A DNA stretch of 64,000 nt from Comamonas testosteroni (lineage in GTDB: Bacteria > Pseudomonadota > Gammaproteobacteria > Burkholderiales > Burkholderiaceae_C): positions 4,278,001 through 4,342,000 of the forward strand of contig NZ_CP043568.1 of assembly GCF_014076415.1 (NCBI RefSeq), in the 5' to 3' direction. Made by a program: the position numbers and the translations under genes. The notes below the pieces were generated by a model. It worked only from the letters and a program-made list of their open reading frames with translations. It was not told the DNA's origin and ran no database searches. Below, in pieces: positions 45,848 through 54,746 of this stretch (positions are counted from its first letter, which is position 1; the number at the start of each line of letters is the position of its first letter).

Positions 45848-46684
45848 TCAGTGGCGCGCGCCCTGCTGTATGCGGCTGCGCAGCCAGTTGGACGCCATGT
45901 CGGCGGCAATCACCATCACCGTGATGACGATGATGCAGGTCGCGGTCTCCTGGTAGCGGAACAGCTTGAGGCTGCTGACCAGCTCGAAGCCCAGACCGCC
46001 CGCGCCCACCATGCCCAGCACGGTGGCCGAACGCAGATTGACTTCGAAGCGGTAGAGCACCACGGCAATCCAGGCGGTGATGACCTGGGGCACCACGCCA
46101 AAGGCGATGATCTGCAGCTGGCTGGCACCGGCGCTGCGCAGGGCCTGCAGAGGGCCGTCGTCGATCTCCTCGATCGCTTCGGCAAAGAACTTGGCCAGCA
46201 TGCCCATGCCATGCAGGGCCAGGGCCAGCACGCCGGGAAAGGGCCCCAGGCCCACGGCCGAGACAAACACCAGCGCCAGAATCAGCTCGTTGATGCTGCG
46301 GATCACATTGAGAAACTGACGCGTGATGCGGCGCAGCCAATGCCAGCCATGCAGATTGCCGGCCGCCACAAAGGACAGCGGCAGCGCCAGGATTACGCTG
46401 AGCAAAGTGCCCCAGATGGCGATCTGTATCGTCTCCAGCGCCGGAGCCCACAGGCGCGGCAGCATGCTCCAGTCGGGCGGCACCGAGCGCGAGAGAAAGT
46501 CGCCAATCTGCGGCATGCCGCCCGCCAGCTCGCTCCAGCTCATCTGCGCGCCCGCAGCGCTCCAGTGCAGCACCCAGCCGATGACCAGGGCCAGCGCGGC
46601 ATAGCCCAGCCAGCCGCCCTTGCCTTGCGGGCGTGCGGCCGTCCATTGCCAGCGGTCTGGCTGCTTCAGGCTATGACTGTTCAT
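45848..46684 (-). CDS. phnE: Phosphonate ABC transporter permease
   Basis: This 278-residue inner-membrane protein has about six transmembrane segments. The permease loop is FAEAIEEIDDGPLQALRSAG, ASQLQIIAFGVVPQVITAWI, with ATVLGMVGAGGLGFEL near the end, characteristic of PhnE-type permeases. The start overlaps the phnC stop by four bases. It forms the membrane pore with PhnC and PhnD. Confidence 0.93.
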   Translation of the reverse strand: MNSHSLKQPDRWQWTAARPQGKGGWLGYAALALVIGWVLHWSAAGAQMSWSELAGGMPQIGDFLSRSVPPDWSMLPRLWAPALETIQIAIWGTLLSVILALPLSFVAAGNLHGWHWLRRITRQFLNVIRSINELILALVFVSAVGLGPFPGVLALALHGMGMLAKFFAEAIEEIDDGPLQALRSAGASQLQIIAFGVVPQVITAWIAVVLYRFEVNLRSATVLGMVGAGGLGFELVSSLKLFRYQETATCIIVITVMVIAADMASNWLRSRIQQGARH

Positions 46685-47526
46685 TGCAGACCTCCTGCGG
46701 CAGTGGCGGGCGACATCGAACCGGGCAACCAGTTGCCGGCCGAGGTGCTGCTGACATTCAGCACAACGCCCTGCCCTGCGGTGGGGTCGGCGGGCTGCGG
46801 CTCGCCGCTGTAGATGGCGTTGAGCGCGGCCTCGTCCAGCATGGCCGGCACGCCATCAAACACCATGCGCCCCTGCGACAGGCCGACGATGCGATCGCCA
46901 AACTCCCGGGCGTAATCGACCTGGTGCAGATTGCAGACCACGGCAATGCCCAGCTCGCGCGTGGCATCGCGCAGATACTGCAGCACGCTGCGCGCGGTCT
47001 TGGGATCCAGGCTGGCCACGGGCTCGTCGGCCAGAATCACCTGCGGCTGCTGCGCCAGCGCACGGGCAATGCCCACGCGCTGCATCTGCCCGCCCGAGAG
47101 TGCCTCGGTGCGCTCATCGGCCTTGTGGGCCAGGCCCACGCGCTGCAGACATGCATCGGCCAGTGCGATATCGCTTTGCCTGAACAGCTGCAGCACCGAG
47201 GCCAGCGTGCCGACCTGGCCCAGCCGCCCCGTGAGCACATTCTTGCGCACCGAAAGGCGCTGCACCAGGTTGTGGTGCTGGAAGACCATGGCCACATGGC
47301 GGGACAGCTCACGGCGCGAGTGCCTGCGCATCAGGTCGATGCCGCCCACCTGCAGCTGGCCGCTGTCGGGCTGGTTCAGCCCGTTCATGCAGCGCAGCAA
47401 GGTGGACTTGCCCGCGCCCGACAGGCCCAGCATGACCACGAACTCGCCGGCCTTCACATCCATGTCAATGCCATGCAGCACATGGTTGCTGCCATAGCTT
47501 TTGCGCAGATTGCGGATGCTGATCAT
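46681..47526 (-). CDS. phnC: Phosphonate ABC transporter ATP-binding protein
   Basis: This 281-residue ATPase has Walker A in VMLGLSGAGKSTLLRCMNGL, the Q-loop region VAMVFQHHNLVQRLSVRKNV, signature LSGGQMQRVGIARAL and Walker B VILADEPVASLDP. The ~35 residues after the usual PhnC end are a Pro/Gly-rich tail (QPADPTAGQGVVLNVSSTSA). It overlaps phnD and phnE by four bases each, so the three are translated together. Confidence 0.94.
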   Translation of the reverse strand: MISIRNLRKSYGSNHVLHGIDMDVKAGEFVVMLGLSGAGKSTLLRCMNGLNQPDSGQLQVGGIDLMRRHSRRELSRHVAMVFQHHNLVQRLSVRKNVLTGRLGQVGTLASVLQLFRQSDIALADACLQRVGLAHKADERTEALSGGQMQRVGIARALAQQPQVILADEPVASLDPKTARSVLQYLRDATRELGIAVVCNLHQVDYAREFGDRIVGLSQGRMVFDGVPAMLDEAALNAIYSGEPQPADPTAGQGVVLNVSSTSAGNWLPGSMSPATAAGGLQ

Positions 47527-48407
47527 TTCATCTTCCCGAGGTCCAGGTTCAGCGCCTTGGCGGTCTGGCGCACCACGTCATAGGCCTGATCGTTGGTGGG
47601 CGCAAAACCATTGAGCTCGCCACGGTCGCCCCAGGGCAGGCCCTTGATCTCGGCCAGAGCCGCAGCCACTTTCTTCTTGGTGGCTTCGTCCAGATTCTTG
47701 CGCCAGGCCATGGGCGACTCGGGGATGTCCTTGGAGTGCCAGATGACCTGGAAGTCCTCGGCCTTCACATGGCCCTTGGCCACGGCCGTCTGGAAGATGG
47801 GATCGGCCACGGCCGCCGCATCCACCTTGCCGTTGGCCACGGCCATGATGCTGGCGTCATGCGAGCCCGAGAAGATCACCCGAGAGAAATACCTGTCGGT
47901 ATCGATGCCCTCGCCCTTGAGGCCGGCCTTGGGAAACAGATGGCCCGATGCCGAGCTGGGATCGACAAAGGCAAAGGTCTTGCCCTGCAGCTGGGGCACG
48001 GTGCCCAGGCCCTTGTCCTTCTTGCTGATGATGATGCTGTTGTACGAGCTCTTGCCGGACTTCTTGGCCACGGGAATGGCGAAGGCCTCGGCATTCGCCA
48101 GCTGGCTGGCCAGCACATAGGAGAAGGGGCCGAAATAGGCCACGTCGATCTTGCCCGAGCGCATGGCCTCGATCACGCCGTTGTAGTCATTGGCCACAAA
48201 GGGCTTGATCTTCAGGCCGGTCTTGGCGGCCAGCTGGTCCATCACCTGCTGGCTGGCGCGCATCATGGCCTGGGCATCCTCGGAAGGGATCAGGCCCACG
48301 CGCAGCTCGGTGGGCTGCTGCGCCATGACGCCGGTGGTGGCGGCCAGGGTCAGGCTGGCGACTGCGGCCTTGAGCCATGTTTTGCGGGTCATCGTCACGG
48401 AATTCAT
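47523..48407 (-). CDS. phnD: Phosphonate ABC transporter substrate-binding protein
   Basis: This periplasmic binding protein has a signal peptide (TRKTWLKAAVASLTLAATTG, cleaved near VMA-QQ) and the PhnD pattern ELRVGLIPSEDAQAMMRASQ, KIDVAYFGPFSYVLASQLAN, VDPSSASGHLFPKAGLKGEG and SGSHDASIMAVANGKVDAAA. The start is uncertain: the ATG at 48407 lies within the ribosome site AAGGA that better serves a GTG at 48398, and an ATG at 48392 also works. It is the first gene of the operon and faces the LysR gene. Confidence 0.92.
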   Translation of the reverse strand: MNSVTMTRKTWLKAAVASLTLAATTGVMAQQPTELRVGLIPSEDAQAMMRASQQVMDQLAAKTGLKIKPFVANDYNGVIEAMRSGKIDVAYFGPFSYVLASQLANAEAFAIPVAKKSGKSSYNSIIISKKDKGLGTVPQLQGKTFAFVDPSSASGHLFPKAGLKGEGIDTDRYFSRVIFSGSHDASIMAVANGKVDAAAVADPIFQTAVAKGHVKAEDFQVIWHSKDIPESPMAWRKNLDEATKKKVAAALAEIKGLPWGDRGELNGFAPTNDQAYDVVRQTAKALNLDLGKMK

Positions 48408-48492
48408 CCTTTGCATGTGCGTGTGAAGTACAGCTTTTCCGGGCTGCCGTCGCACCGTCATTGCAGTGCGTTGACGCAAATATTAGGGTCGA

Positions 48493-48509
48493 CATATGAC
48501 TGTCATGTG
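48493..48509. promoter_or_regulatory. Candidate LysR operator between phnD and its regulator
   Basis: CATATGAC-T-GTCATGTG is an inverted repeat matching at 7 of 8 positions, in the 160-base divergent region. It is the most symmetric sequence there and lies 59 bases before the LysR start. Confidence 0.45.
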
Positions 48510-48567
48510 AAGGTTTCAGAATCAGTTTTGACAGTTTCCATAGATCAAACCTTGAGATGAGATTGGC

Positions 48568-49500
48568 ATGAGCACCGCCCGCTACCGAGCTTTTATCGCC
48601 GTGGCCCAGCAAGGCAGCCTGAGCGCCGCCGCCCGCGCCTTGGGACTGAGCCAGCCCACGATCTCCAGCCAGATCGCCACGCTGGAGCGGCAAAGCCAGA
48701 TCGAGCTCTTCCATCGCCAGGGCTATCGGATGACGCTCACCGGCGCCGGCCACAAGCTCATGACGCTGGCGCAAAAGCTGCTCGCGCTGGAAGCCGAAAC
48801 CGAGTTCTTTCTGCGCGACTCGGGCCAGCTCAACCAGGGCGAACTCAAGATCGGCGCCGTGGGGCCGTTTCATGTGATCGAGATGGTGGCCGCCTACAGC
48901 GCCCGCCATCCCGGCATGAAGCTGTCGATTCGCATGGGCAACTCGCAGCAGGTGCTGCACGATCTGGAGCACTACACCACCGATGTGGCAGTGCTGGCCG
49001 GTCTCTATGACAGGCCCGAGCTGCTGGCGCGCGAATATGCGCGCCATGCCATCATCCTCTTTGCCCATATCGATCACCCGCTGGCAAGGCGCGAGCAGGT
49101 CGAACTTGGCGAGCTGCACGGCCTGCCGCTGCTGCTGCGTGAGCAAGGCTCGACCACGCGTGCGGCCATCGAAAAGGCTCTGCAGGCGGCCGGCGTGAAG
49201 CCACGCACCCAGCTGGAGATCGGCAGCCGCGAAGCCATACGCGAGGCCGTGGCGCGCGGCCTGGGCATCGGTGCCGTGTCCGAGGCCGAATTCATTGCCG
49301 ACCCGCGCTTTCGGCCTGTACGCATTGCCGGCGACCCGGCCAGCACCACCACCTATGTCTATTGCATGAAGGAGCGCAGCGAAAGTCTTCTGGTGCGTTC
49401 CTTCCTCAAGGCCATTGAAGGTAGCGCTGCTCCCAATCTGCCTGTACTACTGACCGCTCCAAAACCCTTGATCGCTCCAACGGCCAAGAAGCTGGCGTAA
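48568..49500 (+). CDS. LysR-family regulator of phosphonate uptake and use
   Basis: This 310-residue protein has the LysR helix-turn-helix (RYRAFIAVAQQGSLSAAARA, LGLSQPTISSQIATLERQSQ, IELFHRQGYRMTLTGAG) and an effector domain (LKIGAVGPFHVIEMVAAYSA, VLAGLYDRPELLAREYARHA, EAIREAVARGLGIGAVSEAE). LysR genes of this type accompany 2-aminoethylphosphonate clusters. It is divergent from phnD, so it probably activates the phn operon when a phosphonate is present. The C-terminal 30 residues are Pro/Ala-rich and unconserved in appearance. Confidence 0.9.
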   Translation: MSTARYRAFIAVAQQGSLSAAARALGLSQPTISSQIATLERQSQIELFHRQGYRMTLTGAGHKLMTLAQKLLALEAETEFFLRDSGQLNQGELKIGAVGPFHVIEMVAAYSARHPGMKLSIRMGNSQQVLHDLEHYTTDVAVLAGLYDRPELLAREYARHAIILFAHIDHPLARREQVELGELHGLPLLLREQGSTTRAAIEKALQAAGVKPRTQLEIGSREAIREAVARGLGIGAVSEAEFIADPRFRPVRIAGDPASTTTYVYCMKERSESLLVRSFLKAIEGSAAPNLPVLLTAPKPLIAPTAKKLA

Positions 49501-49645
49501 TTCGTCAAACCCTCTGCCCCCCTTGCGCCGAGAATTTTTTGACAGCGCTGCCCGGGCACGACAGAACTCTCTCGCCGGGACAGTGCGGCGGCACGGTGCA
49601 CTGGCACAGCGGCGGCTGCCGGGCAGTCAAAAAACAGAGGAGACA

Positions 49646-50629
49646 ATGATGAAGCAAACCATGCTCTGGAGGGCCGTTGCTCTGGCAACCGGCCTGAGCC
49701 TGAGTGCAGCGGCCATGGCGCAGCAAGCGCCCTGGCCCGTCAAGCCCATACGCCTGGTGGTGGGCGGCCCTGCCGGCGGCAATGCCGACTCGCTGGCACG
49801 CCTGTTGGCCGACGGCATGCAAAAACAGCTGGGCAAGCCGGTGATTGTCGAGTCCAAGCCCGGCGCGGCCGGCGTGCTGGCCGTCAACGACCTGCTCACC
49901 AACGGCAAGGACGCCCACACGTTCTTGCTGATCCAGGGCGGCATAGTCAGCGAGACGCCGCTGGCCTACAAAGTCAGCTATCAGCCCTTCAAGGATCTGA
50001 AACCCCTGGCCCAGCTCAGCCGCAACGGTCTGGTGCTGATTGCCAACAAGGACTTCCCGGCCAGCAATCTGCAGCAGCTAGCCGAGCACGGCAAAAAGCA
50101 GGCCGACGGACTGGACTTTGCCTCGTATGCCACGGGCATGCGCGGCCATACCTCGGGCATGCTGCTGGGGCAGTTGCTCAATATCAAGATGAAGCACCTG
50201 GGCTACAAGGGCTCCCCTCCAGCGCTCAGCGACCTGATGGGCGGCCATGTACCGCTGATGATGGACGGGCTCACCACCGCCCTGCCCCTGATCAAGGCAG
50301 GCAAGGTCAAGCCGCTGGCCGTGAACTACCCCACGCGCATGGCGCAACTGCCCGATGTGCCCACCTTCAAGGAACTGGGCTACCCACAACTGGCCGAGGT
50401 GAGCTGGTTCGGAGTCTGGTCGCGCCCCGATATCCCTGCCGATGTGCAGGCCAGGGTCAGAGAGATTGCGCTGCAGTATTTCAAGCAGCCCCAGATCGAG
50501 GCCAGGCTCAGGGACATGGGCATGGAGTCGGGCACCGACGCGACCCCGGAGGCACTGATGAGCGAACTACAGAAGGCCTATCAGCGCCAGCAGGCCTTGC
50601 TCAAGTCAATTGATTACCAACCTCGGTAA
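49646..50629 (+). CDS. Tripartite tricarboxylate transporter receptor (TctC/Bug family)
   Basis: This 327-residue periplasmic protein has a signal peptide (cleaved after AMAQQ), then PWPVKPIRLVVGGPAGGNAD, SLARLLADGMQKQLGKPVIV, ESKPGAAGVLAV, the normal Bug-receptor start. LGYKGSPPALSDLMGGHVPL and the VPTFKELGYPQLAEVSWFGV segment confirm it. The ATG at 49646 has GAGGAG upstream. No tctA or tctB membrane genes are near, so this is one of the orphan receptors that are very numerous in this bacterial family. The ligand is unknown. Confidence 0.9.
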   Translation: MMKQTMLWRAVALATGLSLSAAAMAQQAPWPVKPIRLVVGGPAGGNADSLARLLADGMQKQLGKPVIVESKPGAAGVLAVNDLLTNGKDAHTFLLIQGGIVSETPLAYKVSYQPFKDLKPLAQLSRNGLVLIANKDFPASNLQQLAEHGKKQADGLDFASYATGMRGHTSGMLLGQLLNIKMKHLGYKGSPPALSDLMGGHVPLMMDGLTTALPLIKAGKVKPLAVNYPTRMAQLPDVPTFKELGYPQLAEVSWFGVWSRPDIPADVQARVREIALQYFKQPQIEARLRDMGMESGTDATPEALMSELQKAYQRQQALLKSIDYQPR

Positions 50630-50747
50630 ACCGTTCAGGGGCCAAAAGGCCTGGGTCACGCCAGATTCCGGCTTTTTGCAACTGGACAGCCACAGTTCGC
50701 TGCATCGACCCACTCCGAGTCGGCGCGCAACAGAACGAGACGAGACA

Positions 50748-51905
50748 TCAGAAAAGACTTTGCTGCGGTGACAGCAAGGAATGATGGTACTGATCGCAGT
50801 CCAGATGCACGCGCTCACGGTTCAGCCCAAGCTTGCGGCAGGCCAGTGCAAAGCGTTGCGCCAGCATATCGGCCCAGGCGCCCGTTCCCTTCATGCGCTG
50901 GCCAAAGCGGCTGTCGTAGACCTTGCCGTCGGCTCTGCCCGCTTCGCTGATCCCATGCAGATCCCGCACCCGCTCCATCACGCGTTGGGCGCGCTCGGGA
51001 TAATGCAGCGTCAGCCATTCATTGAACAGCGGAGCCACTTCCCACGGCAGACGCAGTACGGCATAAAAAGCCTGTCTTGCACCGGCCTCGCCGGCTGCGG
51101 CCAGCACCTGCTCCATATCGTCGTTCAGGAACGGAATCTGCGGTGCCAGGCTGACGCCGACGGGTATGCCTGCCTCGCTCAGGGTCCGAATCATGCGCAG
51201 CCGCCGATGCGGCGCGGCGGCGCGTGGTTCCAGCTGCCGGGCCAGCTCGGGCTGCAAGGTGGTCAGCGTCACATAGACGGCCACCAGATGCTGCTGTGCC
51301 AACGGCACCAGCAAATCAAGGTCTCGTTCAATACCACTGCCCTTGGTGACGATGGAAAACGGATGCCTGGCCTGCGCCAGAACCTCTATCACGCGGCGCG
51401 TCAACCCGACTTCGCGCTCCACAGGCTGGTAGCAGTCAGTGACCGAGCCGAGCATGATGGGGGCTGCCACATGACTGGACCGGGATAACTCGGCGCGCAG
51501 CACCTCGGGCAGGTTCCGCTTGGCAATCAGCCGGGTTTCGAAATCCAGCCCCGGCGAATAGCCCAGATAGCCATGCGTGGGCCGGGCATAGCAATAAATG
51601 CAGCCATGCTCGCACCCTCTGTATGGATTTAACCCCAGATGAAAAGGCAGATCGGGCGATTCGTGCCGGCTCAGGGCTGATTTAGCCCGCTCCCACTCCA
51701 GTTGGGTGCACCAGGTCTTGACCTCCTCATCCTCTTCGCTTCCTTCATCCTGCTCGGACTTTCCCCAGCCGTCATCGAAGCCCTGGCGCAGCTCCCGTGC
51801 AAACCGGTGCGTGATCTGGCTGGCAGCCCCTCGACCCTTGATGAGCTGCACCGGCACATCGGTCCGAATGGACTCCAGTCCAGAGGATGAGGAAAGTTTT
51901 TGCAT
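50748..51905 (-). CDS. PA0069-family radical SAM protein (SplB-like)
   Basis: This 385-residue protein has the radical SAM cluster motif in LNPYRGCEHGCIYCYARPTH (Cys-x3-Cys-x2-Cys), followed by PIMLGSVTDCYQPVEREVGL, the SAM-binding barrel FSIVTKGSGIERDLDLLVPL and VSLAPQIPFLND. This matches the PA0069 group, related to spore photoproduct lyase. An acidic N-terminal linker (SEQDEGSEEDEEVKTW) precedes it. A LexA box lies five bases before the ATG at 51905, so DNA repair under SOS control is likely. The exact reaction is unknown. Confidence 0.88.
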   Translation of the reverse strand: MQKLSSSSGLESIRTDVPVQLIKGRGAASQITHRFARELRQGFDDGWGKSEQDEGSEEDEEVKTWCTQLEWERAKSALSRHESPDLPFHLGLNPYRGCEHGCIYCYARPTHGYLGYSPGLDFETRLIAKRNLPEVLRAELSRSSHVAAPIMLGSVTDCYQPVEREVGLTRRVIEVLAQARHPFSIVTKGSGIERDLDLLVPLAQQHLVAVYVTLTTLQPELARQLEPRAAAPHRRLRMIRTLSEAGIPVGVSLAPQIPFLNDDMEQVLAAAGEAGARQAFYAVLRLPWEVAPLFNEWLTLHYPERAQRVMERVRDLHGISEAGRADGKVYDSRFGQRMKGTGAWADMLAQRFALACRKLGLNRERVHLDCDQYHHSLLSPQQSLF

Positions 51906-51910
51906 AAGAC

Positions 51911-51930
51911 AACTGTACATAAATACAGTT
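51911..51930 (-). promoter_or_regulatory. LexA (SOS) box before the radical SAM gene
   Basis: AACTGTATTTATGTACAGTT (minus strand) carries CTGT-N8-ACAG, the core of the LexA site, and its AT-rich spacer and flanking AA/TT also agree with the consensus. It ends five bases before the ATG, so LexA would block the promoter or early transcription. The region on to 52259 otherwise shows only the rnk promoter area and no gene. Confidence 0.75.
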
Positions 51931-52259
51931 ATTCGTTGCAAGAATTAGGCACTGACCATGGCTGCATTCCGGTCAATACGGCGAGAGTTGATTGAGTCAG
52001 ATCTAGATAAAAAATGACTGTGCCCATTGTTTTATAGGCATAACACGCTCCATTAACTAGAGCAAGTTCAAAGTCAATCCGCACTCAGTGAGTGCGAGAT
52101 GGCTTGGCAGTTTGCGATTCAGCGCCGACAATCCCTTCAATGCACCAAGTTGGTGCCTTTCACTGAATGCCTTGGCCCGGACAACACCGTTGCCCGGGCT
52201 TTTGTCCGTTTGCGCAACGCCAAAGCGCCAACCACACCATCTCGCAAGGGAGTTACTAC

Positions 52260-52667
52260 ATGGAGCGCAAGCCCAATATCACTCTGTCCTCCTTGGACCT
52301 GGATCGCATTGAATCGCTGCTGGAAAGGAACAATAGCCAGTTCCCCGGCCGTGATGCACTGGAGGCGGAGCTGGACCGTGCGGATGTACTCGACCCCGCA
52401 GAAATACCCGCCAACGTGGTGACGATGAACTCCACCGTGCGCTTCACCATTCTCGAGATCGCCAAGACCAATACACTGACACTGGTCTACCCCAAGGATA
52501 TGGATGGCAGCGCCGACAAGGTTTCCATCTTTGCGCCGGTAGGCATCGCCCTGCTGGGCCTTTCAGTGGGCGATGAGTTCAAGATGCCCAGCCCTACCGG
52601 CCAGGTAACCGTGCGCGTGGATGCGATCGAGTTCCAGCCCGAAAGCGCGGGCGAGCTCCATCGCTGA
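52260..52667 (+). CDS. rnk: Nucleoside diphosphate kinase regulator Rnk
   Basis: This 135-residue protein has a short coiled-coil N-terminus (PNITLSSLDLDRIESLLERN) and a GreA/GreB C-terminal-type domain (VVTMNSTVRFTILEIAKTNT, LTLVYPKDMDGSADKVSIFA, PVGIALLGLSVGDEF). Rnk binds RNA polymerase in the secondary-channel family and affects nucleotide pools in E. coli and Pseudomonas. The ATG at 52260 has AGGGAG upstream. It stands alone, with a strong terminator. Confidence 0.9.
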   Translation: MERKPNITLSSLDLDRIESLLERNNSQFPGRDALEAELDRADVLDPAEIPANVVTMNSTVRFTILEIAKTNTLTLVYPKDMDGSADKVSIFAPVGIALLGLSVGDEFKMPSPTGQVTVRVDAIEFQPESAGELHR

Positions 52668-52682
52668 ACCGGCTCACCCAGC

Positions 52683-52712
52683 AAAAAAGCAGCTCACCGG
52701 AGCTGCTTTTTT
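52683..52712. terminator. Bidirectional terminator between rnk and the acyltransferase
   Basis: AAAAAAGCAGCTC (52683-52695) pairs with GAGCTGCTTTTTT (52700-52712) around a four-base loop. Both strands end in a T-run, which suits the convergent genes. Confidence 0.9.
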
Positions 52713-52728
52713 GTTGCCTGGATCAGAC

Positions 52729-53901
52729 TCAGCGCAAGCCGGCCAGCATGGTGGTCAGCAGACCCGCGCCGATCAGGCCTGCCTGCCAGCGCAGGGCCTG
52801 ACTCCATGACGAAACATGACGCTCCACCAGTTGGTACAGCGCGTAGCCGGCTGTCAGTGAAAGCACAAAGGCCAGCGGAATGCCCAGCACGGCGGCTGTG
52901 ACCGAACCGTGCCAGAAATGGTTGACCACTGCGTTGACCAGCAGGCAGATGGAAAAGTGAATCAGGAATACCGAGTAGGAAATCTCTCCCAGGCGACGCA
53001 GCGGCGCAAAACCCTGCCAGCGGGCAATGACCTCGGTACGCATGCAAACGATCAGCAGCATCGCGGTCACGCCGGCGAGAAAAATGCGGTCGCGCCACTC
53101 ATGGACCAGCGCGCCGATGATCAGAGCAGCAATCAGCAGGCCCCAGCTCCAGGCCGTCAGGCGCTTGTCTGCCGCCACTGCCCAGAAGGCCATCATGCCG
53201 ACGCCATAGGCGCCCATGAAATAAATCGCCCAGACATCAAGGTCTGCATCGAGATTGAAGCTCAGCAACGAAGCTGCCGTCCCCACAACCACCAGCCCCT
53301 GCATGCCAGTCACGGCCCAGGGCCACCAGCGCTTCATGGCCGTATCGCCCCAGCGCCTCAGCGCCCATTGCTGCAGCCAGCGCACGCCGGCCAGCAGCAG
53401 CACGGTCGCTGCGAACAACTGAAAGTCTATGGACACATACCAGACGCCAGCCGACAGTGACTCCTCGCCCACAATGCCCTGCAGCAGCAAAGCATGGGCC
53501 ATGAGCTGCCATAGATCGGGGTCGGCAGACACGGACTCGTGGTCGAACCAGGGACGAATCGCCGCAGACACCACAATCGTCACCACCAGCGCCACGGCAT
53601 AAGGCACGACCAGGCGCACAAAGCGCTTGCCGATCTTGGACCAGGGTGAATCAAACCGCGCCAGCCCCATGGGAGCCAGGCTGGCTGCAGCCAGAAAACC
53701 GCCGATCACCAGAAAGATCTGTACAGCCATGCGGGCGTACTCATAGAGCCAGTCAAGCAGGTCGGGCATGACGGGGTGAGCCACATCGGACATGGGACCG
53801 TAAAAGGCCAGGTGATGCCAGACGATGGCTGCACAAGCCAGACCCTTGGTGCAGTCGATCAGGGCACTGCGGGAATGAGAGGAAATAGAACTTTGAACCA
53901 T
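52729..53901 (-). CDS. Acyltransferase 3 family membrane protein (OafA-like)
   Basis: This 390-residue protein has about ten transmembrane helices. Motifs of the acyltransferase 3 family appear as ALIDCTKGLACAAIVWHHLA (catalytic His in the first helix) and GKRFVRLVVPYAVALVVTIV (basic residues after helix 2); LRRLGEISYSVFLIHFSICL follows near the end. Family members add acyl groups to lipopolysaccharide, peptidoglycan or other glycans. The ATG at 53901 is chosen; the longer frame overlaps the divergent regulator region. The substrate is unknown. It is divergent from the MarR-type gene. Confidence 0.85.
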   Translation of the reverse strand: MVQSSISSHSRSALIDCTKGLACAAIVWHHLAFYGPMSDVAHPVMPDLLDWLYEYARMAVQIFLVIGGFLAAASLAPMGLARFDSPWSKIGKRFVRLVVPYAVALVVTIVVSAAIRPWFDHESVSADPDLWQLMAHALLLQGIVGEESLSAGVWYVSIDFQLFAATVLLLAGVRWLQQWALRRWGDTAMKRWWPWAVTGMQGLVVVGTAASLLSFNLDADLDVWAIYFMGAYGVGMMAFWAVAADKRLTAWSWGLLIAALIIGALVHEWRDRIFLAGVTAMLLIVCMRTEVIARWQGFAPLRRLGEISYSVFLIHFSICLLVNAVVNHFWHGSVTAAVLGIPLAFVLSLTAGYALYQLVERHVSSWSQALRWQAGLIGAGLLTTMLAGLR

Positions 53902-54151
53902 CAGATCACGGCCGCCTGCAGCCCATGGACTGACCGGCGGCAGGGTGAGTTTGCCCGGCAACAGGCAACGTAAAAAAGCCGACTTAAAACAGGATGGCAA
54001 TTTTGCGCCGATTCCCAACAATTTGCTGACAGCGTTGCAAGTTTTACGAAACATATCTGCGCAGGCTTCTTGCGCCAAGCATGAAAAAAACAGAGCGATT
54101 GCACTCCGGCTTGATTTCCCTGCCCCACTGGAAACCCCGGGCAAAGGCACA

Positions 54152-54736
54152 ATGGAGGCCATGACGCAAGCCAAACCACTGTCGGAGCTGAGCCGACAAT
54201 TTGTTTCGCATTTCGGCGAGATGGGCAGCCGCTGGGGCATCAATCGCACCGTCGGGCAAATCTATGCCCTGCTGTTCATTTCGCCCGAGCCGCTGAACGC
54301 AGACCAGATTGCCGACACGCTGGAATTCTCGCGCTCCAATGTGAGCATGGGGCTCAAGGAGCTGCAGGCCTGGCGGCTGGTTCAGCTGCGTCACCAGCCC
54401 GGCGACCGGCGCGAATACTTCCAGGCACCCGAGGATGTCTGGGAAATCTTCAAGCGACTGGCCGAAGAGCGCCGCCGCCGCGAGATCGAACCCACGCAAT
54501 CCATGCTGCGTGCTGCCATGATGGAAGAAGCCAGCACCGACGAAGAACGCTATGCCCAACAGCGCATGCGCGATATGCACGAGCTCATCGACAAGCTGAT
54601 GAGCTGGTTTGACGATGTACAGCGTCTGTCGCCAGAGACCGCCATGCAGCTCATGGGTATGGGCTCGGCCGTGACGCGACTGCTGGACCTGAAGGACAAG
54701 ATTACCGGGCGAGGCAAGTCAGGCACGGAAGCCTGA
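54152..54736 (+). CDS. GbsR/MarR-type transcriptional regulator
   Basis: This 194-residue protein has a MarR/GbsR winged helix (SRWGINRTVGQIYALLFISP, LNADQIADTLEFSRSNVSMG, LKELQAWRLVQLRHQPGDRR, EYFQA). A long acidic and basic helical tail follows (KRLAEERRRREIEPTQSML). The start at 54152 has AAAGG six bases upstream; an ATG at 54161 is equally near GGAGG. It is divergent from the acyltransferase and converges on the LacI-type gene, ten bases away. Targets are unknown. Confidence 0.85.
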   Translation: MEAMTQAKPLSELSRQFVSHFGEMGSRWGINRTVGQIYALLFISPEPLNADQIADTLEFSRSNVSMGLKELQAWRLVQLRHQPGDRREYFQAPEDVWEIFKRLAEERRRREIEPTQSMLRAAMMEEASTDEERYAQQRMRDMHELIDKLMSWFDDVQRLSPETAMQLMGMGSAVTRLLDLKDKITGRGKSGTEA

Positions 54737-54746
54737 CGCCGACAAC

